From NCBI RefSeq assembly GCF_041734735.1, contig NC_134905.1, positions 5,581,070 through 5,645,069 on the forward strand: a stretch of 64,000 nt of DNA. Direction: 5' to 3'. Both the position numbers and the translations under genes were made by a program. Origin of the DNA: Babylonia areolata (taxonomy: Eukaryota > Mollusca > Gastropoda > Neogastropoda > Buccinidae). The notes below the pieces were generated by a model, which saw only the letters and a program-made list of their open reading frames with translations, was not told the origin of the DNA and searched no databases. Shown piece by piece: positions 54,201 to 64,000 of this stretch. The number at the start of each line of letters is the position of its first letter. Within the stretch, counting starts at the first letter, position 1.

Positions 54201-55552
54201 CTGTGTTCTTGAAGCAGACTGGCTCTCAGAAATTGCAAACAACAAAGGCGAACGAGCCAGAATGTGCCAAATCAGCAGGCCTTATTTCCCCCTAAGACTT
54301 TTTGCTTCATAAAATGTGTATATTTTAAATTGTGCATGTATATGATAATAATAATGGATATGCTTCATAAAATGTGTATATTTTAAATTGTGCATGGATA
54401 TGATAATAAAAAAAAAAAAATTAATAATAATGGATACTTATAATAAGTTATATAGCACACTATCCAGAAATCTGCTCTAGGTGCTTTACAAAAACGCTTT
54501 TGTTAACATAAAACATTATATCGATGTTACATACACACACCAAAATGTGACTACACACACACACACGCACACACACACACACTGCATACATACATTTTAA
54601 CATACATGTGTATCTAACAGCTACCCTAACAGTAACACATACGCACACATAGGCAGGCACAAACTTACATAAACACACACACACACAATACACATTCATA
54701 TACATGCATGTAGTTATGTACACATACATATGTATACACACATAGTCAAGTACAGCCAACGCAAAGGAAGTGGACCTGCCACAATTGAACTTATGATGGC
54801 ACATCATTGTACAGAGTTTGGTCAAATAATAAACAGCAATGGACGCTATCAACTGATGAAACAGAGGACAGCAAATGTTTGCTGCTTTTGCCTAGATGTC
54901 GACTGCCTTTGGCATTGCTCGCAATTTTGAGTAAAAGTTGGATGCACATGCGCAAGATCCAATATGGCCATGGAACTCTCCAGTGGTCTTCCTGGAACAT
55001 AACATTTCACAAAAACTTGGTCCCATTAACTATCATAATATTCACAGTCTCTTCTTAACACATTAACTTTCAGTTATAAAAGGAAAAAAAGAAAAAGAAA
55101 TTCACTATTGAGATATATATACAATATACAACTTTTAAATTTTCAACTGGATTGTAATGGACGCAAGTCTACTTGCGCATGCATGTATTATCATAGTAAA
55201 CATAAAATTCATGTGTCACTGAATGTGTGTGCCAGTATCAGTATCAGTAGCTCAAGGAGGCGTCACTGCGTTCAGACAAATCCATATATACACTACACCA
55301 CATCTGCCTAGCAGATGTCTGACCAGCAGCATCAACCAACGCGCTTAGCAGTAAGTTCAATTGTGGCAGGTCCACTTCCTTTGTGTTAGCTGTGCTTGAC
55401 TATGTGTGTATACATATGTATGTGTACATAACTACATACATGTATATGAATGTGTATTGTGTGTGCATGTGTTTATGTAAGTTTGTGCCTGCCTGTGTGT
55501 GCATATGTGTTAGGATTGCTGTTAGATACACATGTATGTTAAAATGTATGTA

Positions 55553-55604
<52 letters not shown>

Positions 55605-57492
55605 TCACATTTTGGTGTGTGTATGTAACATAGATAGAATGTTTTATGTTAACAAAAGCGTTTTTGTAAAGCACCTAGAGCCGATTTCTGGATAGTGTGC
55701 TATATAAGTATCCATTATTATTATTAGTCAGGCCTTGAATAATAATAACAATAACGATAATAATATAATGATGATGTGCTAGGATAGATGGGGAAAGGTT
55801 TTGGACTGCCGGCACTGGGACTGCGACAGATGAACCCAGATGTGGTCGTGTGTGGGAGACTCAGAATGAGTGGTGTGGGAGTAGTGCCACTGAAATGGTG
55901 CAGATGATGGGGCAGCAATAATTAAATTTTAAAAAAAGAATAAATAGAATAAAATAACAAGAGAGGCAAGGCCTTCAAGACTCACTTGTGATACACTTTA
56001 AAAAAAAAATCCAAGCTTTTTACGTATTGAGTATAATTTCAAAATGTAATGTTTAAGATGAGAAAGATCAGTTTAAAGCAAATGAAGTCCCCTAGCATTA
56101 ATTACAGAGTAATTTCCCTTTGTACTATCTGTACCAAAACGTTTGCAAAATAAATAAAACTTCCATGCTTAGCAAAAGAAGTTCCTGTTTGAACAAAAAA
56201 TGATAATAATGACTGCTCTTGTTGGGTCAGAATATCATATCAAAGTACCAAGTTTAGAGAATACAAAAAATATAAATATAACAGTAAATGCAATTTGCAT
56301 ATAATTAGGCTTCATTTATTATTTTTTTGTGACCATCCCAGAGGTGCAATATTGTTTTAAACAAGATGACTGGAAAGAACTGAATTTTTCCTATTTATAT
56401 GCCTAGTTTGGTGTCAACTGACAAAGTATTTGCAGAGAAAATGTCAATGTTAAAGTTAACCACGGACAGACAGACACACACAGACACACACAGACAACCG
56501 AACACCGGGTTATAACATAGACTCACTTTGTTTACACAAATGAGTCATAAAGATGGGGAAGGTGTGATTTCTTGTTACAATTATAAACACACATATTAGT
56601 TAAAATCAAAACATGTGTTACATTTTGTGTGTATATATATAGACATGGTACGTGGGAAATTACATGAGGGAAATTATATTTTTCACACACACACAGAGAA
56701 ACTTCTTTTGCAAGTACATCACTGTGTTGTCAGAAACTACTAACACTAAAGGTGTTTTGTGGCTGCAGCAGCGAGGAATGATATCTGACACCAGTTATTT
56801 TAAGTAACTGAGCAACTGGGTCATTGACTTCTAAGGGGATTTTTTTTCATCCATCTACTGATCCTGTTCAACAAGCCACAATCAGCAGTATTGCAGATAT
56901 TATCATCTCCATTATATACCTGGTATTTGGGAGCGTTGTTCAACATAGGATAGTTGCCTTGACTGTCCCCATTATGAATCAACAGATTGTCCACCAAGTT
57001 CCAACCCCAACTCTGCGAGTCGGCTCCAATCAAAGGGGTATAACCTTGAGTCTGAATGCACGAATGCTTCGTCGCCAACCCTATCATAGCCACCGTTCCA
57101 AGAGGCCCCTCCCACCACACTTCCCAACAATGCCGTCCACTCCGGAACCCGATTTTTGCTCGTGCTCCGTCCGTGCTCTGAGCAACAGGATTCCGATGAA
57201 CGGTGAACCCGCTTGGTTTGACGTAGATGTTTTTGGAGCAATCGTTCGGGTTCCAAGCGTGATAGAACGCGCGCAGTTTAGCTTTGTAAGTGGGCACGTT
57301 GCTGAGAATGTCTGATTTCAAAGCTTCCTCGGCCAGCTTTCTTACACAGTGTAGCCTCCACACATCGTTGTTTTCGTCGTTCAGACATTTGTACCAGTTT
57401 TTACACACAAGCGCACAGTTTCTAAGGTCCGAAATGTCTAAATATGAAAAGAGGACTTCCAGCACAAGATGAGGTAACTTCGCGGCCGCCAT
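51103..57492 (-). CDS. FBXO45: FBXO45/Fsn, F-box and SPRY protein (complete, 3 coding exons)
   Basis: Exons on the minus strand: 57492-56920, 52965-52890 and 51212-51103; total 759 nt, 252 aa plus stop. Residues about 5-45 are the F-box ([32 protein letters not shown]); about 85-250 form the SPRY domain ([68 protein letters not shown]). Known role: substrate receptor that binds SKP1 and the PHR ligase (MYCBP2/Highwire/RPM-1), controlling synapse growth and axon maintenance in neurons. The start ATG at 57492 has A at -3 and G at +4; the frame is open further upstream but only from a TTG. Vertebrate FBXO45 is about 286 aa because of a Gly/Ala-rich N-terminus that is absent here. Identity is very secure. 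Confidence 0.96.
51311..51731 (-). mobile_element. HINE-like element, copy 5, hairpin end missing
   Basis: Starts at aacattgacattttctctgc and ends cacaagtgagtcttgaagg; short form, in FBXO45 intron 2. Confidence 0.8.
51838..52190 (+). repeat. Repeat F, copy 2
   Basis: gatagtgattgcgccttaat to gggtcacggttaagtatgtg; no palindromic array follows. In FBXO45 intron 2. Confidence 0.75.
52300..52378. repeat. piggyBac-like end fragment (weak)
   Basis: cccatacaaatgggtcgtct and gctgagttaac resemble the central end of the pair at 19285-19356. Confidence 0.4.
52400..52745 (+). mobile_element. SINE-C copy 4 with small insertion
   Basis: ccagaatggttaagacattg head, gggttcaattc B box, reduced central domain, then about 60 bp of foreign sequence (52643-52703, aatatgtctttattaccaag) before the 3' module. 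Confidence 0.75.
52890..52965 (-). CDS. FBXO45: FBXO45 coding exon 2
   Basis: Encodes [20 protein letters not shown] and NYEFL, the SPRY strands that follow APKYQ in all FBXO45 proteins, plus one base of Gly217. Acceptor gtgcag|gttg, donor tag|gtgagt. Confidence 0.96.
53029..53148 (-). mobile_element. SINE-C 3' module, reverse
   Basis: ttcagttcagttactcaaag, ccacacagatgtctgaccag, gtaacccaacacactcgg. Confidence 0.7.
53342..53405. repeat. GA microsatellite
   Basis: (ga)n and agagtc variants. Confidence 0.95.
53545..54108. repeat. 57-bp satellite, about 10 copies, in FBXO45 intron 1
   Basis: Units contain cacctgtgtgaatatggctc, atcgcgaaacaccaccatct and cctgtaacatcctacac. 57 is 3 x 19, so frames stay open on both strands; not a gene. 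Confidence 0.95.
54302..54415. repeat. 57-bp direct duplication
   Basis: gcttcataaaatgtgtatat, tttaaattgtgcatg-atatgataata twice. Confidence 0.9.
54422..55736. repeat. Long inverted repeat, arms about 370-385 bp
   Basis: Left arm 54422-54792, right arm 55352-55736, spacer 559 bp. Shared: gcactatccagaaatctgctctag-type terminus, gcaggcacaaacttacataa, agtggacctgccacaattga. Arms differ at scattered positions and in CA-tract length. Confidence 0.9.
55232..55350 (-). mobile_element. SINE-C 3' module, reverse, with (TATCAG) tail
   Basis: gtatcagtatcagtagctca, accacatctgcctagcagat, aaccaacgcgctta; lies at the edge of the inverted-repeat spacer. Confidence 0.75.
55797..55918 (+). mobile_element. 3' fragment of the poly(A)-tailed retroelement
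   Basis: tgccggcactgggactgcga, agtgccactgaaatggtgca, gatgatggggcag; matches 39910-40015. Confidence 0.75.
55957..56547 (+). mobile_element. HINE-like element, copy 6, long form
   Basis: Starts acaagagaggcaaggccttc-aagactcacttgtg; ends in the hairpin gactcactttgtttacacaa-atgagtc. In FBXO45 intron 1. Confidence 0.85.
56920..57492 (-). CDS. FBXO45: FBXO45 coding exon 1 (F-box and most of SPRY)
   Basis: 191 codons from ATG ([15 protein letters not shown]) to NNAPKYQ; donor cag|gtatat at 56919-56918, phase 0. GC-richer than its surroundings, as expected of a coding exon. There is no obvious TATA box upstream. Confidence 0.96.
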
Positions 57493-57850
57493 TGTAGTTG
57501 TTGAACCTGAGGGGATTCCACGAGACAATGCGAGAAAAGTACTTCCGGGATGATTTTAACATCAACAAAATGACAATTTCACAGTCCATCAAGCCAGTTA
57601 ATGAAATAAGATTGTCGCATTCTGATCGTTTTCATTCGATAGTGTAAGACATAAGAAACAGTAATAACAACAATGCCTGCATTTTCTTTGAAACAGCTTT
57701 CTTTCTCTGTTGTCGTTTGTTCGTCTGCTATGAAAATTTGCATATTTTTTAGGTCAGACGAGGTTCAAGATGATGCAACGCTCAACTGCGTTTGTACTTA
57801 AGTGTGGGCGGGTGGGGGTGGGAAGATGTGTGTGCGCGCGCGCGCTCTTG
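57493..57850 (-). promoter_or_regulatory. FBXO45 5' flank / probable promoter region
   Basis: No TATA box seen. Minus-strand sequence just upstream of the ATG is ordinary; a (CG)5 tract (57834-57844) and T-run lie 350-400 bp upstream. The transcription start cannot be placed. Confidence 0.3.
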
Positions 57851-58365
57851 CAAAGTGCGTGTTAGTGTCTTTTTTTTTTCTTTCTTTTTTTTTTTTTTTG
57901 AAGACGGTTACTGTAACAGTTGAATAAACCTGTCATGTCTCATCATTGAGTTATATTATACTTCGTCTGCATACATCTTACGTTTCTTTCCCACCACCTC
58001 TCTCACACAATTCCTTGGATGATTGTTCAAGGCCATCGGATCTTGCCATACCAGCGTTGCTTTCTTAGTTAACTGATGCCGGTAGATCTCCATAAGGTCC
58101 AATGGGATGCTTGGTTTGACGCTCTTGTTCATTGGTGATATGATCAGTGTATCTGACGTTAGTACCTTGCAGTTACATAACCTCTATATGTAATTCGAAC
58201 CACCAAAGTGGGTTGTTTTCACTCCAGTTTGTTTGCCTGTTTGTGGGATTATGGAGAACATTGGCATTGTTGTCGAATAAAAGTTGATTGATCTTGGGTT
58301 ATGATCTAGGTCAGCGTTCTTGCAAGGCATGTTTCTCTCATCATGGGATCTTCGCCAATGATGGG
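57850..58365. other. Unassigned sequence upstream of FBXO45
   Basis: No gene, RNA or known repeat recognised. Confidence 0.4.
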
Positions 58366-58370
58366 TCTAG

Positions 58371-58603
58371 TTAACTCTTTCCATACGAACGGCGAAAGAG
58401 ACGACGTTAACAGCGTTCCACCCCAATTACCATCATCAAAATATTGCAAGCGGAAGGTTCTTATACTGAAGACGTGAATGTTGACAAAGAATAACACAAT
58501 TCTGACGACGGAAGCTAAAGGTTGGGTCATTCAGACACCCACTGGACATCCGAGGGGTCTGTGTAGAGGAGAAGAGAGGACTGGCCGTACTGAGTGAGTT
58601 AAA
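58371..58603 (-). mobile_element. TTAA-flanked MITE, copy 4
   Basis: ttaactctttccatacgaac ... tactgagtgagttaa. The 35 bp to its right (aagtaacac-ttacaatata) also follow copy 2. Confidence 0.85.
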
Positions 58604-58704
58604 GTAACACATTACAATATAACACAGTACAGGACTTGAGAAAACTGTATTTTATACTGTGCTGTACTGTACTGTCGTATTGTATTGCATTCGGTTATAT
58701 TGTT

Positions 58705-58850
58705 TTGTGTTACTCCTTTGTCACAACAGATTTTCCTGTGCGAAATTCCAGCTTTTTCTCAATGTAGAGTGTGTTACTTCAGTGCAATGCCACCATTTTT
58801 TTTTCTTCTTTATTTTTCTGCCTGTGAATGTATCAGTTTTTCTATTAGTT
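58705..58850 (-). mobile_element. Old SINE-B fragment
   Basis: tttgtcacaacagattttcc and gcgaaattccagc; strongly diverged. Confidence 0.5.
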
Positions 58851-59161
58851 TTTTCACACACACACACACACACTGTACAAACATCCATCCATCCATGAAT
58901 TCACATGAAATACATAAATAATGGATTTCCATACAGAGCTGTAGACTGAACGGCGTTAACACAGGGATATAAAAACTTGTTTTTCATTTTCTTAATTTCT
59001 TTTTTTCTTCTTAAAAAAATGCTTAAAGCTGTTAGTTTTTACTGTGATGATGATGTCTTTTACATGAATTGAAAAAAAAAAAAAAATACACACACACAAA
59101 AATATATATATGTATGTATGTATGCATTCATGCATGTATGTACAGATGGAAATAAGTTTGA

Positions 59162-59469
59162 CAGCTGTATTATCAATGGTTTCTCCAGTCAATGGGAAAT
59201 CATTTACAGCTTAGCCTTTTGTGAAGGACTATGACTCGCAAACTAGGAGGTAAAATTGCACTGGATCTTAGTGCTGCAGCCTTGGGGGATAGTTGGCCTT
59301 TGGGAAACATCCCCTACACCGACTGTCCTAAAACCCTCTTGGCCGAGAGAGTGGGGATGTAACTTGGGCAAGACACTGTTCTACTATGATCAAATTCTAG
59401 CCCAAATAGTTGGAACAGCAGTTGCCTCCTCTGCTGTTCTGATGGTCATAGTTGGATGCGGCTATCATA

Positions 59470-59515
<46 letters not shown>
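59162..59515 (+). repeat. Repeat E, copy 2, with (TA)n end
   Basis: tatcaatggtttctccagtc to gctgttctgatggtcatagt, then (AT)n 59475-59515. Confidence 0.8.
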
Positions 59516-59517
<2 letters not shown>

Positions 59518-59518
<1 letters not shown>

Positions 59519-59698
59519 ATATTGCATTAAGGGGAGGTAATGTTGGAGAATCGGTTAGGTGTTGCACCCTGATCCAGTGATCAGCATTCAAGGTCCTTTA
59601 TTGACACGCTGTTGAGTCCTTGGGAAAGACACTTTACTCTGTTTTGCTGACTCTGCCCACGTGTGGGTAACTGACTTCGGGTGGGTAAGGTTAACAAG
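59518..59698. repeat. Unclassified repeat-like segment
   Basis: gcattaaggggaggtaatgt, ttgggaaagacactttactc resembles common retroposon text, but no second copy is in the window. Confidence 0.3.
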
Positions 59699-59941
59699 GT
59701 GGAGTGATGGCCTAGAGGTAACGCATCCGCCTTGGAAGCGAGAAAATCTGAGTGCGCTGGTTCGAATCATGGCTCAGCCGCAGATATTTTCTCCACCTCC
59801 ACTAGACCTTGAGTGGTAATAATACTGCACACAGGAAAAAAAAAAAAAAAAAAAGGTGGCGCTGTCAGTATAGCGACACGCTCTCCCTGGGGAGAGCAGC
59901 CCGAATTTCACACACAGAAATCTGGTGTGATAAAAAGAAAT
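59699..59941 (+). mobile_element. SINE-B copy 8 lacking the central domain
   Basis: Complete head through accttgagtggtaat, then directly ctgcacacagg and the 3' part. About 150 bp including the conserved domain are missing. Confidence 0.85.
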
Positions 59942-60129
59942 GGCACAAGGAGAGTATAGGGCCCTGCCTTCCTATGCCAAGCCCCTAGACGCAGAGCAAT
60001 TGAATTCACAACCACAAGTGCCCTCTGCTTTTGCTTCCTTTGCGACAAAAGTAATGTGGCATCTTTCTCACTCAACATCTCTCGATCTCACTCTCCTTAA
60101 CAAAACAAAAAAGACAAAACTCTATACTC

Positions 60130-61620
60130 TGCTGTTGTCATATTTTTATTATCATATTCATCAGGACAGCTAGTGACATCACGATTTCACAAATCTTCCA
60201 AGGTTTGCATTCCACACTTTTTTTTTTTTTTTTTTCCCTTTTTTTTTTTTTTGTCAGCATTAACACGCAGTACGCAATCCATTCTATCCAAATGTAAAAA
60301 GCTTGTACTACAAAATGGTTAGTGGACAAAAATAAAAGTAGTGTGTTTCTAGAAAGAAGAAGAAAAAAAGGCTTGAAGCAGTATTGGAGTAGGGATGGGG
60401 TTGGGGGGTTTGGGGTGGGGGGTGGGGGGTTCAACTACAACAATACTACAGTGAACAGAGAAATATGTAAGCACTACATAAAACGGAATTTACAAAAAAA
60501 AATGCGGATCAAGGGGTCTTGGGGTTGGGGGGGACACAGGAATTCAAAATAATAATTACTCTACCACCACTTTCAGTCAGTGATAGAAAATGTCGCACAC
60601 TATTTTCGCTTGCCCCATGGATAGAAGGAACGGGAGTCCGACGGAATAAAAAAGAAAAGAAAAAAAAGAAGAGATGTTACGATACGCATATGTATAAGCT
60701 TAGGAAACAAACAAACAAACAAACAAACATTGTTGTAACCGGACATGGAAAAAGAGCATCAGATTAATAGTGATCAGTGCATCAGACTAACAGTGATCAG
60801 ATGCAATGATAACTACCTGCACAAACATTTTTTTTGCACAAACGCAAAAGCCAAAAAAAAAATAGTGAAGACGGCTGATGACATATACATAAATATACAA
60901 CTGCTGCTAGAGATATGTGTTAATTATTCAATAATTATATCTTCTGAATGTTACACAAGCAGAATACTTCTCCCTCCTCTCTCCACCCCGAGTACCACCC
61001 CTTTCAAACAAAACAAAACAAAAAACAACCCCCCCCCCGCTCCCCCATCAAAACTCTTGACTGTAGATGACAACAAACAATACATTTGTGAATAAGCAGC
61101 AGAAGAAGAAGAAGAAAACGATGACGAATGGACAATTCATCAACAATGCAGCAAAAAGTACAGACAATCAAGAACCAACACACAGCCACACACACTTTAA
61201 CGATGATGAGAAAATTATCAATGGTTGTGTCACAATGTTTTCAACCAACACACTTATCACCTCCATAGAAATTGCTAGGGGAAAAAAAAACAAAACAAAA
61301 CAAAACAAACAAAAAAACAGGGGAAGAAATATACAACTTTTCAACATTCTTCGTTTTGTGTTTTTTTTTTCCATAAATAAGCAGAACTTGAGAACTGCAA
61401 AAAAAAACACACAACAACATTGTACAAGACGGACAACAACGAAACTGATTATAAAAATTAATCAATTAAAAAACAAAAAAACAGAAGAGAGGAATGGCAG
61501 TGATGGGAAGATAGCAGATGGGGTAAGGTGGAGGGGAGAGGGTATTAGAAGAAAATGTGTATCAGAAGAAAAAAAAAACAACAACCCAAAAACCCCCACA
61601 CAGTTAGATCTACAACTACC
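60130..61620 (-). other. Gene-free sequence, possible 3'UTR of a minus-strand gene to the right
   Basis: A-rich on plus (T-rich on minus) like the FBXO45 flank; minus-strand AATAAA near 60143-60148. No coding exon seen. Contains a GT/G-rich patch at 60390-60430. Confidence 0.25.
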
Positions 61621-61621
61621 T

Positions 61622-61744
61622 GTGCAACAACAAAGTCCAAGCGATACATCATGACCACTGACAGAAAGAGAGAAAGAGGGAGTAAGAGAGAGAGAGACAG
61701 AGAGAGAGAGACAGAAAGAGAGAGAGACAGAGAGAGACAGAGAC

Positions 61745-61775
<31 letters not shown>

Positions 61776-61832
61776 AAGACAGAGACAGAGAGAGAGACAG
61801 AGAGAGAGAAAGAGAGACAGACAGAGAGAGAA

Positions 61833-61873
<41 letters not shown>

Positions 61874-62021
61874 CAGAGAGAGAGAGAAAGAGAGAGACAA
61901 CAGCAAAGTCCAAGCGATACATCGTGACCACTGACTGCGTCCTGTCCCTCATCACTGCACTCACAGATGAAGAAACAAAGAATCAAGACAGAAAGAGAGA
62001 AAGTGGGAGTAAGAGACAGAC

Positions 62022-62052
<31 letters not shown>

Positions 62053-62215
62053 CAGAGAAAGAGAAAGAGAGAGAGAGACAGAGAGAGAGAAAAAGAGAAA
62101 GAGAGACAGACAGACAGAGAGAGAGAAAGAGACAGAGAGACACAGGGAGAGAGAGAGAGACAGAGAGAGAGACAGAGAGAGAGAGAGAGGAATCAAATAA
62201 CGGAGAAAGGAGAGA
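61622..62215. repeat. GA-rich microsatellite with duplicated leader
   Basis: (gaga/gacaga)n. The stretch aagtccaagcgatacatc-tgaccactgac occurs at 61628 and again at 61907, so a 270-bp block is duplicated. Confidence 0.9.
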
Positions 62216-63240
62216 GAGATGGAAGAAGAGGACCAGTCAAAGTGGAAAAGAGGACAAGATCTCAAAAAAGAAACAGAATGAGGAAAAAGAAAAGCACAGA
62301 GACAGATGGAAAGAAGAAAGAGAAGGAAGAAGAAGAAGAAGAATCTGAAGAAGAAGAAAAAAAGAAAAGAAAAAAAAAGAAGAATCTCGAGTGGGAAATA
62401 GGAAAAGAAAATGAAACACAGAAAGGCAAAGAAATAAAGGGAGATAAGGCTGGAAAGATGAGGCAACAGTCAGGTGTGCAAGAGGGGTGGGGGGGGATTA
62501 AAGAAAAAGAGAACAGAGTCCTGTCCATACTAACACAAAAACAAAACCGAGGGTCATGTATCTACGGACATTCTTTCACTAATAACTTTAGGATAGGCAG
62601 CTGCACACCATTTTCAGGACCGGATAGCCAGCTAACATCACAGTGCGCTTGCCTTTCTGTAACTAAGACTCACATAACACTTTGCACAAGCTACTGCGTT
62701 TCTGCAGCGCAGGCATGCATGCATGCATGCGCACACAAAAGCCTTTCAATCTATGTACATAGTCTGGTGCATTCAATGGAACAATAAACGCAGACTCATC
62801 ATCATTGAAGTGATGAAACGGAGCGAAAGAATTATACAGTGCTTTGCACAGGAAGCACTAGGCGATACTTCATTGAAACATGGTCACTTTGCTTTGCTAC
62901 TTATGCTGGAATAATGCCCTAACCATTATGTCCGCCCATTGGAATAATCCATAATTAATCAATAATTCATTACGTCCACTAATTTTCACTATCGGCTTCT
63001 TCCACACTATCTATCACTCACAAATGTCCTGGACACCAATGTCTCACTGAGTGCAGACATCTTCTGAAAAAGATTTTTCACTCACAAAGCGAACATTCAA
63101 ACACATGCAGGAAAAATCCATGCATACTACTTGTGTTTCTCAATGGCGATAGATATATAGATATATGAAAGCGGATGTGGACTTAGGCAGATGAGGACAT
63201 GGGCAGATATTTCCGTCAGCCCCAACCGAAAGTTTGTTAT
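62215..63240. other. Unassigned sequence
   Basis: GAA-rich to 62400, then ordinary AT-rich DNA with a short gcatgcatgcatgcatgc palindromic tract near 62715. No gene recognised. Confidence 0.4.
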
Positions 63241-63249
63241 GGAACTTAC

Positions 63250-63755
63250 TATAAACTAAAATTCAGGGGGAGAAGAGAAAGAGAGAGGAAGGATGCACAG
63301 GTAGAAGAGGAGCGAGAGAGAGAAAGAGAGAGGCGAGAGACAAACAGGGGGAGAGGAGAAAGACAGAGAGGGAGAGACAGAGAGGTGAGAGAGAGGTGAG
63401 AGAGAAACACAGAGAGGGAGAGACAGAGAGAGGGACAGAAAGAGGCGAGAGAGAGACAGAGAGAGGGAGAGACAGACAGCAGGAGAGACAGAGAGGTGAG
63501 AGAGAGACAGAGAGAGGGAAGGGGAGAGAGGTGAAAGACAGAGGGAGGGGGATAGGAAAGACAGAGAGAATGAAACAGAGGGAGAAGAAGAGAGACACAG
63601 TGGGAAAAGAGGAGTAGATAAAAAGAGAGGAGAGAGAAAGAAACAGAGGGAGCGAGGGTGAGAGGAGAGACAGAGACAGGGAGGGTGGTGAGAGGAGAAA
63701 GAGACAGAGACAGCGGAGAAACAGACAGAAGAAGAACAAACAGAAAAAAAAAAAA
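63250..63755. repeat. GA-rich microsatellite
   Basis: (gagaga), (gacaga) and (gaggtgaga) variants; gives Arg/Glu and Ser/Leu frames that are not genes. Confidence 0.95.
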
Positions 63756-64000
63756 AAAAAAAAGAAACCGCCCCACTATCAAAACCTCTCAAAAGGGATG
63801 CCAACGGAAAGCAATGATTATTACTACATTCTTTACACATATACGTCTACATACACACTCAACCAGTTGACAAAAAAGATGCAGTTACACAGACACAATG
63901 ACCGTGACTGACAAAGATATTTATATATATATATATATATAAATTAGCATATAATCAAGCAAATACACAATCATCAACATCTCTTTTGTCTTCATACAGC
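63756..64000. other. Unassigned window end with TA tract
   Basis: (TA)n at 63919-63940; nothing else seen. Confidence 0.4.

Noticed and set aside
57493-57528. Upstream extension of FBXO45 by 12 residues
   Set aside because: The extension begins with TTG, not ATG; the ATG at 57492 has a good context and matches the family start of the F-box region.
61462-62787. Large Arg/Glu-rich plus-strand and Ser/Leu-rich minus-strand frames
   Set aside because: GA microsatellite; no non-repetitive domain.

Overview
This is an animal nuclear genome window: long introns, GT-AG splice sites, tRNA-derived SINEs, LINE 3' ends, TTAA-flanked DNA transposons and abundant micro- and minisatellites. The two recognisable genes are conserved across animals. 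The SINE mix ((GAA)n-tailed, (TATTT)n-tailed and (CTGAAA)n-tailed families) suggests a lophotrochozoan, probably a gastropod mollusc; that assignment is inference from general knowledge, not a search.

Gene 1 (+ strand, 2283-28001) is the 3' part of TMTC4, an ER multi-pass TPR protein. Ten exons give a continuous 421-codon reading frame with matching splice phases: the end of the TMTC membrane domain, then seven 34-residue TPRs. The 5' half of the gene lies left of the window. Gene 2 (- strand, 57492-51103) is a complete FBXO45/Fsn gene in three coding exons (252 aa): F-box plus SPRY, substrate receptor of the synaptic PHR-type E3 ligase. The two genes are convergent. Between their stop codons (28.0-51.1 kb) lies gene-free sequence whose strand bias flips from T-rich to A-rich at about 43.7 kb, where opposite-strand AATAAA signals sit about 50 bp apart. 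No coding gene is visible from 57.5 kb to the right end.

Layout: 0-2.3 kb repeats in a TMTC4 intron; 2.3-7.6 kb membrane-segment exons with minisatellites; 7.6-15.4 kb a large intron with TG tracts, a 75-bp satellite, a TTAA element and a strange noisy duplicate (11.3-14.5 kb); 15.4-28 kb TPR exons separated by SINEs, a LINE carrying a tail-to-tail piggyBac-like pair, and a palindromic satellite; 28-43.7 kb TMTC4 3' flank; 43.7-51.1 kb FBXO45 3' flank; 51.1-57.5 kb FBXO45 with a 57-bp satellite and a 1.3-kb inverted repeat; 57.5-64 kb repeats and GA-rich tracts.

The most interesting signal is in TMTC4: in three of its nine introns here, the sequence just after the exon is a tandem array of copies of that exon's own 5' splice-site region (36-bp units, about 45 copies; 23-bp units, about 6 copies; and two degenerate copies of the 3' half of an exon). 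Other notable points are a Helentron-like non-autonomous family with six copies, and transposon ends placed within 30 nt of three 3' splice sites.
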